A DNA stretch of 9,472 bases from Acidobacteriaceae bacterium (GTDB lineage Bacteria > Acidobacteriota > Terriglobia > Terriglobales > Acidobacteriaceae). Position 1 is the stretch's first letter; every line of letters starts with the position of its first letter. Below, piece by piece: positions 1 through 6,285 of this stretch. The notes under the pieces were generated by a model that did not search any database, was not told the origin of the DNA, and saw nothing but the letters and a program-made list of their open reading frames with translations. A program made the translations under genes and the position numbers. The stretch is taken from positions 1-9,472 of the forward strand of contig PLBX01000341.1 of assembly GCA_003135495.1 (NCBI GenBank), given 5' to 3'.

Positions 1-2
1 CC

Positions 3-737
3 GGCCATCCGGTCGCGCGGATCAACGTGAAGGATATCTGGCACGTTGGCCAGGAATTCTTCCGTTGGGAGATCGCGACTGCGGTCGCCGGCTCGATCCT
101 TGGAATTAATGCCTTCAATCAGCCCGACGTTGAGGCGAGCAAAATCGTCACTAAGCAACTCACCTCCGAATACGAAACGAAAGGATCGCTTCCCGCTGAA
201 AAACCGATTGTCGAAGAGGCCGGCATTAAACTTTTCACCGATGAAAGGAACGCCGCTGATCTCGCGAAAGCTGCTGTGGGTAAGGCTTCGAACGGAAACT
301 CCTCGGACGATGCTCTAAACAATTATCTTCGCGCGCACTTGGTGCGACTCGGCAGCAACGATTATTTCGCATTGCTTGCTTATATCGAGATGAACGCCGA
401 GCACGAGTCTCTACTGCAAACTTTGCGCATGCTGGTGCGCGATCGCAAGCGTGTGGCAACGTGTCTCGGCTTTGGGCCGCGCTTTTTGCACTCCACTGGA
501 CAAGCCTACAAAGGCGGACCCAACAGCGGCGTCTTCCTGCAGATTACTTGCGACGATACCGCCGACTTGCCGGTTCCGGGACAGAAGTACACTTTCGGAA
601 TAGTGAAAGCGGCGCAGGCTCGCGGCGACTTCCAGGTTCTAGCCGACCGCAAGCGCCGCGCCTTGCGTGTTCATCTCGGCAGTGATGTGAAAGCCGGTCT
701 GACAAAACTGACCGACCTCATAAAACAAATTTTGTAA
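3..737 (+). CDS. tal-pgi: Glucose-6-phosphate isomerase domain, C-terminal end of a probable transaldolase/Pgi fusion (5' truncated by window)
   Basis: The reading frame is open from base 3, before the first GTG at 27, so only the last 244 residues are present. The start GHPVARI, the segment ending FNQPDVEASK (bases 114-143) and the later FLHSTGQAYKGGPNSG match the isomerase half of bifunctional transaldolase/phosphoglucose isomerase proteins. The QPDVEASK stretch corresponds to the second phosphoglucose isomerase signature (Q-x-G-V-E-x-x-K), with Asp in place of Gly. Its Lys, at 141-143, aligns with the catalytic lysine of the family. The HSTGQ-KGGPN-G motif is characteristic of the fused or short forms rather than the E. 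coli type. The enzyme interconverts glucose-6-phosphate and fructose-6-phosphate in the cytoplasm; a fused transaldolase would recycle pentose-phosphate intermediates. Proximity to gnd, zwf and pgl supports this role. The fusion itself is inferred, because the N-terminal half lies outside the window. It ends with TAA. Confidence 0.85.
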   Translation, partial: GHPVARINVKDIWHVGQEFFRWEIATAVAGSILGINAFNQPDVEASKIVTKQLTSEYETKGSLPAEKPIVEEAGIKLFTDERNAADLAKAAVGKASNGNSSDDALNNYLRAHLVRLGSNDYFALLAYIEMNAEHESLLQTLRMLVRDRKRVATCLGFGPRFLHSTGQAYKGGPNSGVFLQITCDDTADLPVPGQKYTFGIVKAAQARGDFQVLADRKRRALRVHLGSDVKAGLTKLTDLIKQIL

Positions 738-746
738 TGATATTAA

Positions 747-770
747 GGGGCGGGCGAGGTCGCCCGCCTC
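747..770. repeat. GC-rich perfect palindrome (hairpin) between tal-pgi and gnd
   Basis: GGCGGGCGA (749-757) and TCGCCCGCC (760-768) are perfect inverted arms separated by GG. The pairing extends one wobble and one further pair outwards. It lies 10 bp after the tal-pgi stop. No T-run follows, so it is not a standard intrinsic terminator. It could be an mRNA-stabilising or attenuating hairpin, or a copy of a dispersed REP-like palindrome; the window holds no second copy. Confidence 0.6.
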
Positions 771-826
771 CACACTAGCCTGCACACGGGCAACATACTG
801 GTAGCAAGAGAAAGGATGGAGTTGGA

Positions 827-1843
827 ATGCAGCTTGGAATGGTAGGTCTAGGGCGCATGGGCGCCAACATGACTCGCCGGCTGATGCACGGCGGACATAC
901 CATGGTCGTATCGGACCTCAGTGCCGACGCGGTCAAAGGACTTGCTGGTGAAGGCGCCACCGCCTCTTCTTCGCTCGACGATCTGGTCAGCAAGCTCACA
1001 ACTCCGCGCTCCGTCTGGATCATGGTGCCCTCAGGCGACGCCACGGAAAAAACCGTACAGGCGCTCCTCTCTACCATGAAGGGTGGGGACACCATCATCG
1101 ATGGCGGCAATTCTTATTTTAAAGATGACGTTCGCCGTTCGAAGCTTTGCGCCGCGAAAGGCGTGCACTACGTCGACGTCGGCACGAGTGGTGGAGTCTG
1201 GGGACTGGAGCGTGGCTACTGCATGATGATCGGCGGCCCGAAAGAGGCTGTTCAGCGGCTCGACCCAATCTTCAAGACACTCGCTCCCGGGCGCGGCGAT
1301 ATTCCGCGCACGCCCGGCCGCGAAAAAATGGGTGGCAAACACGCGGGCACTGCTGCTGTTACCGCGGAAGAAGGCTACATGCATTGCGGACCCTCGGGTG
1401 CCGGGCATTTCGTGAAGATGGTTCACAACGGCATCGAATATGGCGTCATGCAGGCCTACGCGGAAGGTTTCGACATTTTCAAAAACGCAACCAGCAAAGA
1501 TCTTCCCGAAGATATTCGATACGATCTCAATCTTCCGGATGTTGCCGAAGTGTGGCGCCGAGGCAGCGTGATCAGTTCATGGTTGCTCGATCTGACGGCA
1601 ATGGCGTTGCTCGAAAATCCCACGCTCTCCGAGTACAGCGGCTTCGTGCAGGATTCCGGCGAAGGGCGTTGGACGATCCAGGCGGCGCTCGAAGAAGCGG
1701 TTCCCGCGGAAGTGCTGACAGCCGCTCTCTACACACGCTTCCGTTCGCGGCAGGAGCATACATTTGCGGAAAAGGTTCTTTCTGCCATGCGACAGAAATT
1801 TGGCGGTCACGTGGAACCGAAAACTGCAGCGGCGAAGAAGTGA
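827..1843 (+). CDS. gnd: 6-phosphogluconate dehydrogenase, decarboxylating, short (YqeC/GND-like) type, predicted NAD+-preferring
   Basis: It oxidatively decarboxylates 6-phosphogluconate to ribulose-5-phosphate in the cytoplasm. The 338 residues are far short of the roughly 470 of the E. coli/animal class and fit the short class of about 300-340. The Rossmann motif GLGRMG is at 7-12. The substrate motif [13 protein letters not shown] is at 119-131. The catalytic block [14 protein letters not shown] is at 193-206, with Lys197, Asn201 and Glu204 in the positions of the family's catalytic residues. At the end of the second strand it reads Ser-Asp-Leu-Ser (29-32), where NADP enzymes have Asn-Arg-Thr. 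This Asp without Arg suggests NAD+ use (inference). A loop at about 153-183, between the [10 protein letters not shown] stretch and GYMHCGP, is longer than in Bacillus YqeC. The start fits, with GGAG at 818-821 five bases upstream and the nucleotide-binding fold beginning immediately. It lies 89 bp after tal-pgi and 95 bp before zwf. Confidence 0.95.
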   Translation: MQLGMVGLGRMGANMTRRLMHGGHTMVVSDLSADAVKGLAGEGATASSSLDDLVSKLTTPRSVWIMVPSGDATEKTVQALLSTMKGGDTIIDGGNSYFKDDVRRSKLCAAKGVHYVDVGTSGGVWGLERGYCMMIGGPKEAVQRLDPIFKTLAPGRGDIPRTPGREKMGGKHAGTAAVTAEEGYMHCGPSGAGHFVKMVHNGIEYGVMQAYAEGFDIFKNATSKDLPEDIRYDLNLPDVAEVWRRGSVISSWLLDLTAMALLENPTLSEYSGFVQDSGEGRWTIQAALEEAVPAEVLTAALYTRFRSRQEHTFAEKVLSAMRQKFGGHVEPKTAAAKK

Positions 1844-1857
1844 TGAGGGCGCTACGG

Positions 1858-1900
1858 GCGGCGAGCTTCGGGCTCTGAGCGAACGATTTAAGCTCGCCGC
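1858..1900. repeat. Inverted repeat (11-bp arms) between gnd and zwf
   Basis: GCGGCGAGCTT (1858-1868) and AAGCTCGCCGC (1890-1900) are perfect inverted arms around a 21-nt loop. Pairing can continue outward to 1855/1903 with one wobble. A smaller competing hairpin (GAGC at 1863-1866 with GCTC at 1872-1875) shares the left arm. No T-run follows, so it is more likely an RNA structure in the gnd-zwf leader or an intergenic repeat element than a terminator. Confidence 0.5.
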
Positions 1901-1925
1901 TCGCAGCTAGTAGCTCATAACTCAC
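1891..1925. repeat. Five degenerate tandem heptamers upstream of zwf
   Basis: Read in sevens, the stretch gives AGCTCGC, CGCTCGC, AGCTAGT, AGCTCAT, AACTCAC, all variants of an aGCTcgc-like unit. It ends 13 bp before the zwf ATG, just ahead of the GAGGA ribosome-binding site. The first units double as the right arm of the adjacent inverted repeat. The units are imperfect, so the tandem reading rests on visual alignment. Confidence 0.4.
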
Positions 1926-1938
1926 GAACGAGGAAACG

Positions 1939-3480
1939 ATGGCTCATACAGAAGTGCTGCCAATAGCGACCAAGCCGCGAGTTGGACGCGTCAGCGATCC
2001 CTGCGTCATGGTCATCTTCGGATTCACGGGCGACCTTACCCGGCGCAAGCTGATACCCGCGCTCTACAACCTCGCGACTCAGCAGTTGCTCTCCCGCGAA
2101 TTCGCGGTGATCGGCGTCGGCCGCACTGCGATGAGCGATGACGACGCCCGCAAGAAAGTCACTGAAGACTTCAAGAAATTTGCAACGGGCACGGTTGATT
2201 CCGATCTCTGGGAATGGTTTGTCCGTCGCATAAGTTACGTCAGCGGAGATTTCGACGATCCCGCCACGTACGAGAAATTGAAAGAAACACTCGCCAAAGT
2301 TGACAAGGAGCATAACTCCCATGGCAACTATTTCTTCTATCTAGCTACCAAGGCAAATTTTTTCGGGGACGTTGTCGAGCGGCTTTCAAAAATCGGGCTC
2401 ATGACGGAAGAAAACAGTCATTGGCGGCGCGTGATTATCGAAAAGCCTTTTGGCCACGACCTCGATTCGGCAAAAGCACTGAATCAGCAGCTTTTGAAAG
2501 TTATCTCGGAGAACCAGACCTACCGTATCGATCACTATCTCGGCAAAGAAACCGTTCAGAATATTTTGGCCTTCCGATTCGCGAACGGAATTTTCGAGCC
2601 GATCTGGAACCGGCGCTACATCGATCACGTGCAAATCTCCGTTGCTGAAACCGTGGGCGTCGAACAACGTGGCGACTATTACGACGGAGCCGGAGCGCTG
2701 CGTGACATGGTTCCAAACCACATCATGCAGCTCATCACTCTTACTGCGATGGAGCCTCCCATCTCGTTCGAAGCCAATGCTGTCCGCGACGAGCAGGCAA
2801 AAATTCTGCACGCGATCCAGCCCTACAGCGACGAAGACGTGCTCAGCAAAACCGTTCGCGGCCAATACGGCGAGGGCTTGATGGACGGTGAACGAGTGCC
2901 CGCCTACCGGGCCGAGGAGGGAGTTCCTCCCGACTCGCGCACCGAGACTTTTGTCGCCATGAGGCTGCTGATCGACAACTGGCGGTGGGCGGGCGTGCCC
3001 TTCTATCTGCGAACCGGCAAGCGCTTGCCCGGACGCAACACCCATGTCGTAATTCAGTTTCGCCGCGCTCCCTTCATGCTCTTTCGCGAGACGCAGGTCG
3101 AAAACATGATGCCCAACCAACTCGTGCTGCACATTCAGCCGGAAGAAGGCATCTCGCTGCGCTTTGCCGCGAAAACTCCCGGGCCTGCCATGCACCTCGG
3201 CGAAGTCGATATGGATTTCGAATACGCCGACTACTTCGGACAGACACCCAACACCGGCTACGAGCGCCTGCTGCATGATTGCATGACGGGAGACGCAACC
3301 CTGTTCCAGCGGGCCGACATGGTCGAAGCCGGTTGGAGCATCGTGAATCCTGTGCTGGATGTGTGGAAGGCTCTGCCGCCACGCAATTTTCCGAACTATC
3401 CTGCGGGAACGTGGGGGCCGAAAGAGGCCGACGAACTCTTAGAGCGCGACGGCCGCCGCTGGAGAAATTTCGAGAAATAG
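1939..3480 (+). CDS. zwf: Glucose-6-phosphate 1-dehydrogenase
   Basis: It catalyses the first step of the oxidative pentose phosphate pathway, glucose-6-phosphate to 6-phosphogluconolactone, in the cytoplasm. At 513 residues it has the usual bacterial length (about 480-515). The nucleotide-binding motif is [11 protein letters not shown] at 28-38, where most family members have GASGDL; the Ala-Ser to Phe-Thr change is unusual but keeps the GxxGDL core. Arg62, just after the second strand (GVGRTAM), is compatible with NADP binding. EKPFGHDL is at 168-175. The active-site signature RIDHYLGKE is at 196-204 (Asp198-His199), and the second catalytic histidine is His261 in [14 protein letters not shown] lies in the C-terminal domain. 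The ATG at 1939 has GAGGA at 1930-1934, about 4 nt upstream. Neighbours gnd and pgl complete the branch. Ends TAG. Confidence 0.97.
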   Translation: MAHTEVLPIATKPRVGRVSDPCVMVIFGFTGDLTRRKLIPALYNLATQQLLSREFAVIGVGRTAMSDDDARKKVTEDFKKFATGTVDSDLWEWFVRRISYVSGDFDDPATYEKLKETLAKVDKEHNSHGNYFFYLATKANFFGDVVERLSKIGLMTEENSHWRRVIIEKPFGHDLDSAKALNQQLLKVISENQTYRIDHYLGKETVQNILAFRFANGIFEPIWNRRYIDHVQISVAETVGVEQRGDYYDGAGALRDMVPNHIMQLITLTAMEPPISFEANAVRDEQAKILHAIQPYSDEDVLSKTVRGQYGEGLMDGERVPAYRAEEGVPPDSRTETFVAMRLLIDNWRWAGVPFYLRTGKRLPGRNTHVVIQFRRAPFMLFRETQVENMMPNQLVLHIQPEEGISLRFAAKTPGPAMHLGEVDMDFEYADYFGQTPNTGYERLLHDCMTGDATLFQRADMVEAGWSIVNPVLDVWKALPPRNFPNYPAGTWGPKEADELLERDGRRWRNFEK

Positions 3481-3552
3481 TAATCTGGCGGGTATAGGAA
3501 AAGAGAGATTCGTAATTTGTGGGAAGCGGGAGAATACGATTTTTTTTTAACT

Positions 3553-3579
3553 CCCTGTGTTCCTCTGTGCACTCTGTGG
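3553..3579. repeat. Short degenerate repeat with three CTGTG cores between zwf and pgl
   Basis: CTGTG occurs at 3555-3559, 3565-3569 and 3574-3578, each in a similar C/T-rich setting, giving a spacing of 10 then 9 bases. On the other strand it reads as three CACAG units. It follows a run of nine T (3540-3548). I recall similar CACAGAG-type strings between genes in several bacterial phyla, so it may be a dispersed intergenic repeat; the window alone cannot show this. Confidence 0.4.
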
Positions 3580-3621
3580 TAAGGATTTTTGTTGGCGGCG
3601 AATTAAATTACAAATTTCACC

Positions 3622-4362
3622 ATGCCCTCGACCCAGTCCATCGTAGTCCTGGCGACTGCTGCCAATCTTTTTCACGCAGCTGCTGAGGAATTCATTAGCA
3701 CGGCCCGAACTGCCATAGGCGCCCAAGGACGGTTCACGGTCGCGCTCGCCGGCGGTTCGACTCCCAAAGGTCTTTATTCCCTACTCGCCAGCAACTACGG
3801 CAACTTCGCATGGAACCGCGTCTTCCTATTCTTCGGAGATGAACGCCATGTTCCGCCCACTGATCCCGAAAGCAATTACCGGATGGCGAACGAATCGTTG
3901 ATCGCGAAAATTTCCATCCCCGCGGAAAACGTCTTTCGTGTTCCCGCCGAAAATCCCGATGCTGCTGCCGCGGCCCTGAACTACGAAAACGATCTCCGCC
4001 GCTTTTTCGAACTTAAGCCACAACAATTTCCGCGCTTTGATCTCATCCTGCTGGGACTCGGTCCAGATGGCCATACTGCCTCGCTCTTCCCCGATTCCCC
4101 CGCCCTCGAGGAACAGTCGCGTCTGGTCGTCGCAAACTGGGTCGCGAAGTTTAACGCATACCGCATCACGTTCACCTTCCCGGTCCTCAACCGGGCGGCC
4201 GAAGTGATGTTCCTGACCTGCGGCGCCGATAAAGCCGACATGGTGCGGCAGGTGCTGGAAACAAAAACTACGCCTCCGCTGCCCTCGCAAAGAGTGCAAC
4301 CCTCCGATGGAAAACTGTTGTGGATGCTGGACGAAGCCGCTGCCGCCAAACTCAAGCGATGA
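3622..4362 (+). CDS. pgl: 6-phosphogluconolactonase (DevB/SOL type)
   Basis: It hydrolyses 6-phosphogluconolactone from Zwf to 6-phosphogluconate, the substrate of Gnd. The 246 residues match the family's usual 230-260. Motifs in order: VALAGGSTPKGLY at 40-52 (phosphate loop), FFGDERHVPPTDPESNY at 70-86, GLGPDGHTASLFP at 145-157 with the expected catalytic His151, and the C-terminal RITFTFPVLNRAAEVMFL stretch at 181-198 followed by GADKADMVR. The ATG at 3622 is the natural N-terminus, but the preceding bases (AAATTTCACC) hold no Shine-Dalgarno sequence. Initiation may therefore be leaderless or depend on an A/T-rich leader. It is separated from zwf by 141 bp that contain a T-run and a short repeat, so a separate promoter is possible; I could not identify one. 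It converges with the minus-strand gene that ends 45 bp downstream. Confidence 0.95.
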   Translation: MPSTQSIVVLATAANLFHAAAEEFISTARTAIGAQGRFTVALAGGSTPKGLYSLLASNYGNFAWNRVFLFFGDERHVPPTDPESNYRMANESLIAKISIPAENVFRVPAENPDAAAAALNYENDLRRFFELKPQQFPRFDLILLGLGPDGHTASLFPDSPALEEQSRLVVANWVAKFNAYRITFTFPVLNRAAEVMFLTCGADKADMVRQVLETKTTPPLPSQRVQPSDGKLLWMLDEAAAAKLKR

Positions 4363-4381
4363 GCTTCTTACAGGAGTAAAA

Positions 4382-4411
4382 GTGGATGACTCTTGCCGGG
4401 CGATGACCTAG
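4382..4411 (+). other. Nine-codon mini-ORF with a strong ribosome-binding site just after pgl
   Basis: A good Shine-Dalgarno (CAGGAG at 4371-4376) sits 5 nt before a GTG at 4382 that opens a 9-residue frame (MDDSCRAMT) ending in TAG at 4409. An overlapping ATG at 4386 gives only 6 residues. The stop overlaps the end of the convergent minus-strand gene. It may be chance, a translated leader-type peptide, or the remnant start of a lost downstream gene. Translation is unproven. Confidence 0.2.
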
Positions 4412-4815
4412 GCGGCGTAGCCGCGCCAGTCGCCGATTTCTTTCAGACCTTCTCCGCGGGCATGCTCGAAAAGCCTTACCTTGTGGCGGATATTTTCAAA
4501 TTCGTGGATGTCGGCCCATACTTCAGCCTGCCATGATCGCTCATGGCTCGCCGCTTCACCGCAACTCGCGCAGCGGGTATGAAAACTTATACCCGGCTTG
4601 GGAGCGATCGGCACGTCCTGCAGTTCAATGAACACGCACCGGACCTCTTCGATGGCTTCGTCAGGGCCCAAAATATGCTCGTAGCGCAGCAGGAATCCGA
4701 AGCCCAGTTTCCGGGCCTCGATCTCGGCTTCGTCACGGGTGTGGAACGGTCCATATTCGGCCCGCAGTTGTTCTGTCGAATCGCAAGCCATCCAAAAAAT
4801 GTCTTTATGAGCCAT
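4408..4815 (-). CDS. Small cytosolic protein of unknown function with a CxxC motif
   Basis: I do not recognise a named family. With the start at 4815 (MAHKDIFWMACDS) the product has 135 residues and no signal peptide or membrane span. The frame stays open upstream to an ATG at 4902, but those 29 extra residues (Arg/Ser/Cys-rich) look non-coding, and GGTGGAG at 4834-4828 lies 12 nt before the chosen start. The N-terminal half (about 6-65) alternates strands and a charged helix (TRDEAEIEARKLGF). The second half holds HTRCASCGE (79-87) with Cys82 and Cys85, plus His79, His91 and His104, which could form a single metal or redox site. The C-terminus is rich in charged and aromatic residues (HEFENIRHKVRLFEHAR). 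It stands alone on the minus strand, convergent with pgl, so context gives no function. I recall similar small conserved proteins in acidobacteria; this is not verified. Confidence 0.7.
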   Translation of the reverse strand: MAHKDIFWMACDSTEQLRAEYGPFHTRDEAEIEARKLGFGFLLRYEHILGPDEAIEEVRCVFIELQDVPIAPKPGISFHTRCASCGEAASHERSWQAEVWADIHEFENIRHKVRLFEHARGEGLKEIGDWRGYAA

Positions 4816-5480
4816 CGTCACGCTAGTCTCCACCGGAACCTGCAATACCGCGGAGCCAAAGCCAAATGACCTTGAGCGCCGGCAGCAAAGTGCATCCCTC
4901 ATCAGTAACTTAGCAATTCAATTACCGACTCAACGCGGGTTAGGAGCCGGGCGAAATTTCCGTCTAAGGATAGAGTCTGTAGCCTTTTGTATGAAAATGC
5001 GGCACTTAGGTAGGGCGCGTGAATGGATGAGCTGACCAGAACGCAGTGCTGCCGACGGCGCGAGTGTGAAATCAATTTCGCTTCGGTTTGGCGTGGATGG
5101 GAAAAGCGAGTGTGGTTTCTTGCTTCAATGATGTAGGACCAATGCTTGACGGGGTGCTCTAGGAAAATGGGAGTGGTGTCATGGAGTCGTCAAGCAAGAT
5201 GATTTCCCTTTCCCGTTTTTGCCGCGTTTTCATGCCACTCGTCCCGCCGACGGGCCTCGGTTCCCCTCTCCCCGCACGTTAGCTTTCGGTCGTTCAGCCC
5301 AACCAGGCGCACCCCCGTTCCGCTATGGGCCAGGATAAATGCAGCGGCGGGAAAGCCACCCCTCCGGCCCCCCGCCACAAGCTGAGCGTGCCGCCTCCAC
5401 CGAGATAGGGGCGGGGCGCCCTGACGGGGCCAGCATGCGTCTACGACTTCCGGTAGCCGTGAGCCGCTAGGAACAGGTAG
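4816..5480. other. About 665 bp without a convincing gene
   Basis: The stretch between the CxxC protein gene and the LuxR-type pair holds only short frames without conserved motifs. Composition changes along it: mixed up to about 5200, then strongly C/G-rich. Visible structure comprises a 9-bp inverted repeat (5143-5151 with 5188-5196) and a GC stem CCGCCTC (5391-5397) with GGGGCGG (5408-5414, one wobble). A non-coding RNA, decayed gene remnant or plain spacer are all possible. It does not match the RNase P, tmRNA, SRP or tRNA features I know. Confidence 0.5.
5143..5196. repeat. 9-bp inverted repeat in the gene-free stretch
   Basis: TGCTTGACG (5143-5151) and CGTCAAGCA (5188-5196) are perfect inverted arms 36 bp apart. 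No neighbouring gene starts close enough for an obvious operator role. A chance occurrence cannot be excluded. Confidence 0.3.
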
Positions 5481-5497
5481 TCACGGACGCTGTTCCT
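5469..5497 (-). repeat. Inverted repeat at the 3' end of the second LuxR-type gene
   Basis: AGGAACAG (5469-5476) and CTGTTCCT (5490-5497) are perfect 8-bp arms with a 13-nt loop that contains the stop codon (5481-5483) of the minus-strand gene. It could form a 3'-end hairpin in that mRNA. No U-run follows in the minus direction, so intrinsic termination is doubtful. Confidence 0.35.
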
Positions 5498-5783
5498 GCG
5501 CGCCAGAAAGCTGGGGTTCATCAACTCCGCTCCCGCTGGAAGTCGTCGTTAAGAGGCCATTCCCGGTTTGCTCATGCCAGTTGGCGCCTCCGTGCCCGGC
5601 GACGTAGAGCGCCAGTTCAAGGCGGGTCCACACTCCCAGCTTATCGAAGGCAGTGCGCAGGTAGTTTTTCACTACCTGCTCGCTGGTTCTTAATACCGCT
5701 GCTACGTCTTTATTGGTTAGGCCCTGCCACACCAGGGTCGCTACTTGAATTTCTTTGGCGGTCAGCCGATCGCGGGGTTGCAT
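5481..5783 (-). CDS. Stand-alone LuxR/GerE-type helix-turn-helix protein (second of an overlapping pair)
   Basis: Predicted DNA-binding regulator of 100 residues. Nearly the whole N-terminal part is a GerE domain (about 6-62): RLTAKEIQVATLVWQGLTN, then the helix-turn-helix with recognition helix TSEQVVKNYLRTAF (33-46), then KLGVWTRLELALYV. The last 38 residues are Gly/Ser/Thr/Gln-rich and probably disordered. It has no receiver, PAS or autoinducer-binding domain, so any signal must come from a partner, from dimerisation, or from its own expression level. The start at 5783 has AAAGGAG (5801-5795), 11 nt upstream, inside the preceding gene. The first 22 bp overlap the end of that gene in another frame, which implies translational coupling. 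It is diverged in sequence from its upstream partner, so it is not a recent duplicate. Targets are unknown. Confidence 0.85.
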   Translation of the reverse strand: MQPRDRLTAKEIQVATLVWQGLTNKDVAAVLRTSEQVVKNYLRTAFDKLGVWTRLELALYVAGHGGANWHEQTGNGLLTTTSSGSGVDEPQLSGAQEQRP

Positions 5784-6097
5784 GGGGATGTCTGCTCCTT
5801 TATGAACATGGCGGTGGCGAGTTTTACGCGTTTCCGCCCTTCTTTAATACCCGCGCGCAGAAACAATGTACGCAGGTGTTGTTTGACGGTGCGCGGGCTG
5901 ATGCTGAGATGGCTCGCGATTTCTTTGTTGCTGCATCCCTGCACCAGCAGGCGTAATACTTGCTGATCCCGGGGCGTTATCTTGATGTCGTTGAGGTTGA
6001 TCATCGCGTTTTGTATAACTCCTTCCGTTAAATCGGTGGGTCGTGCCTCGCGTATTTCAAGAAGCACGTTCTTCGCCAAATCTTCGCTTTTAGACAT
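5762..6097 (-). CDS. Stand-alone LuxR/GerE-type helix-turn-helix protein (first of an overlapping pair)
   Basis: Predicted DNA-binding regulator of 111 residues. An N-terminal segment of about 38 residues, partly charged helix (MSKSEDLAKNVLLEIREAR), precedes a GerE domain at about 39-98. Its motif is ITPRDQQVLRLLVQGCSNKEIASHLSIS, followed by the recognition helix SPRTVKQHLRTLF (68-80). The RAGIKEGRKRVKLA tail is the usual fourth helix. No phosphoacceptor or ligand domain is present. The ATG at 6097 is constrained by an in-frame TAA two codons upstream. There is no clear Shine-Dalgarno, only a G-rich CGGGGC directly before it. It overlaps the start of the second LuxR-type gene by 22 bp and is transcribed divergently from the zinc-ribbon protein gene at 6286, with a 188-bp shared upstream region. 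That arrangement makes self-regulation or regulation of the divergent gene plausible, but neither is shown. Confidence 0.87.
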   Translation of the reverse strand: MSKSEDLAKNVLLEIREARPTDLTEGVIQNAMINLNDIKITPRDQQVLRLLVQGCSNKEIASHLSISPRTVKQHLRTLFLRAGIKEGRKRVKLATAMFIKEQTSPCNPAIG

Positions 6098-6248
6098 GCC
6101 CCGTTAATCCATACACTTACCCTCAAACTCCCTTTGTTGAGCGCCGATTCTCACAGCTTTCTCATAAACAGTCCCATATGTGTAACCCCCAAACGGGAAT
6201 CGTCCCAATAAAGCCCTTTCTTCCTTTTTTTCTACTGCGTTTTTGCAC

Positions 6249-6254
6249 TACAAT
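6249..6254 (+). promoter_or_regulatory. Possible -10 element upstream of the zinc-ribbon protein gene
   Basis: TACAAT lies 31 bp before the ATG at 6286, in the shared upstream region of the divergent genes. The expected -35 position is only a T-run, so the assignment is weak. The same octamer TACAATAA recurs at 7275-7282 ahead of the cytochrome gene. Confidence 0.22.
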
Positions 6255-6285
6255 AACTGCAGTCTGATTCCCCTCTCGTAATGCC

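Noticed and set aside
1147..1878. 243-codon open frame on the plus strand
   Set aside because: It is an Arg-rich, low-complexity shadow of gnd in another frame; gnd has intact catalytic motifs over the same bases.
2386..3276. 296-codon open frame on the minus strand
   Set aside because: It lies entirely antisense to zwf, whose protein carries all the family motifs. The antisense product shows no recognisable domain, and long antisense frames are common opposite GC-rich genes.
4816..4902. Upstream extension of the small CxxC protein to an ATG at 4902
   Set aside because: The extra 29 residues look non-coding, and GGTGGAG precedes the internal start at a usable distance. The 4815 start was preferred.
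5023..5136. 37-codon plus-strand frame (MDELTRTQCCRRR start)
   Set aside because: No Shine-Dalgarno and an unlikely composition rich in Cys, Arg and Trp. Probably chance.
5190..5378. 62-codon minus-strand frame starting at GTG
   Set aside because: No motif, no clear ribosome-binding site and biased Arg/Gly content in a GC-rich stretch. It is not strong enough to call.
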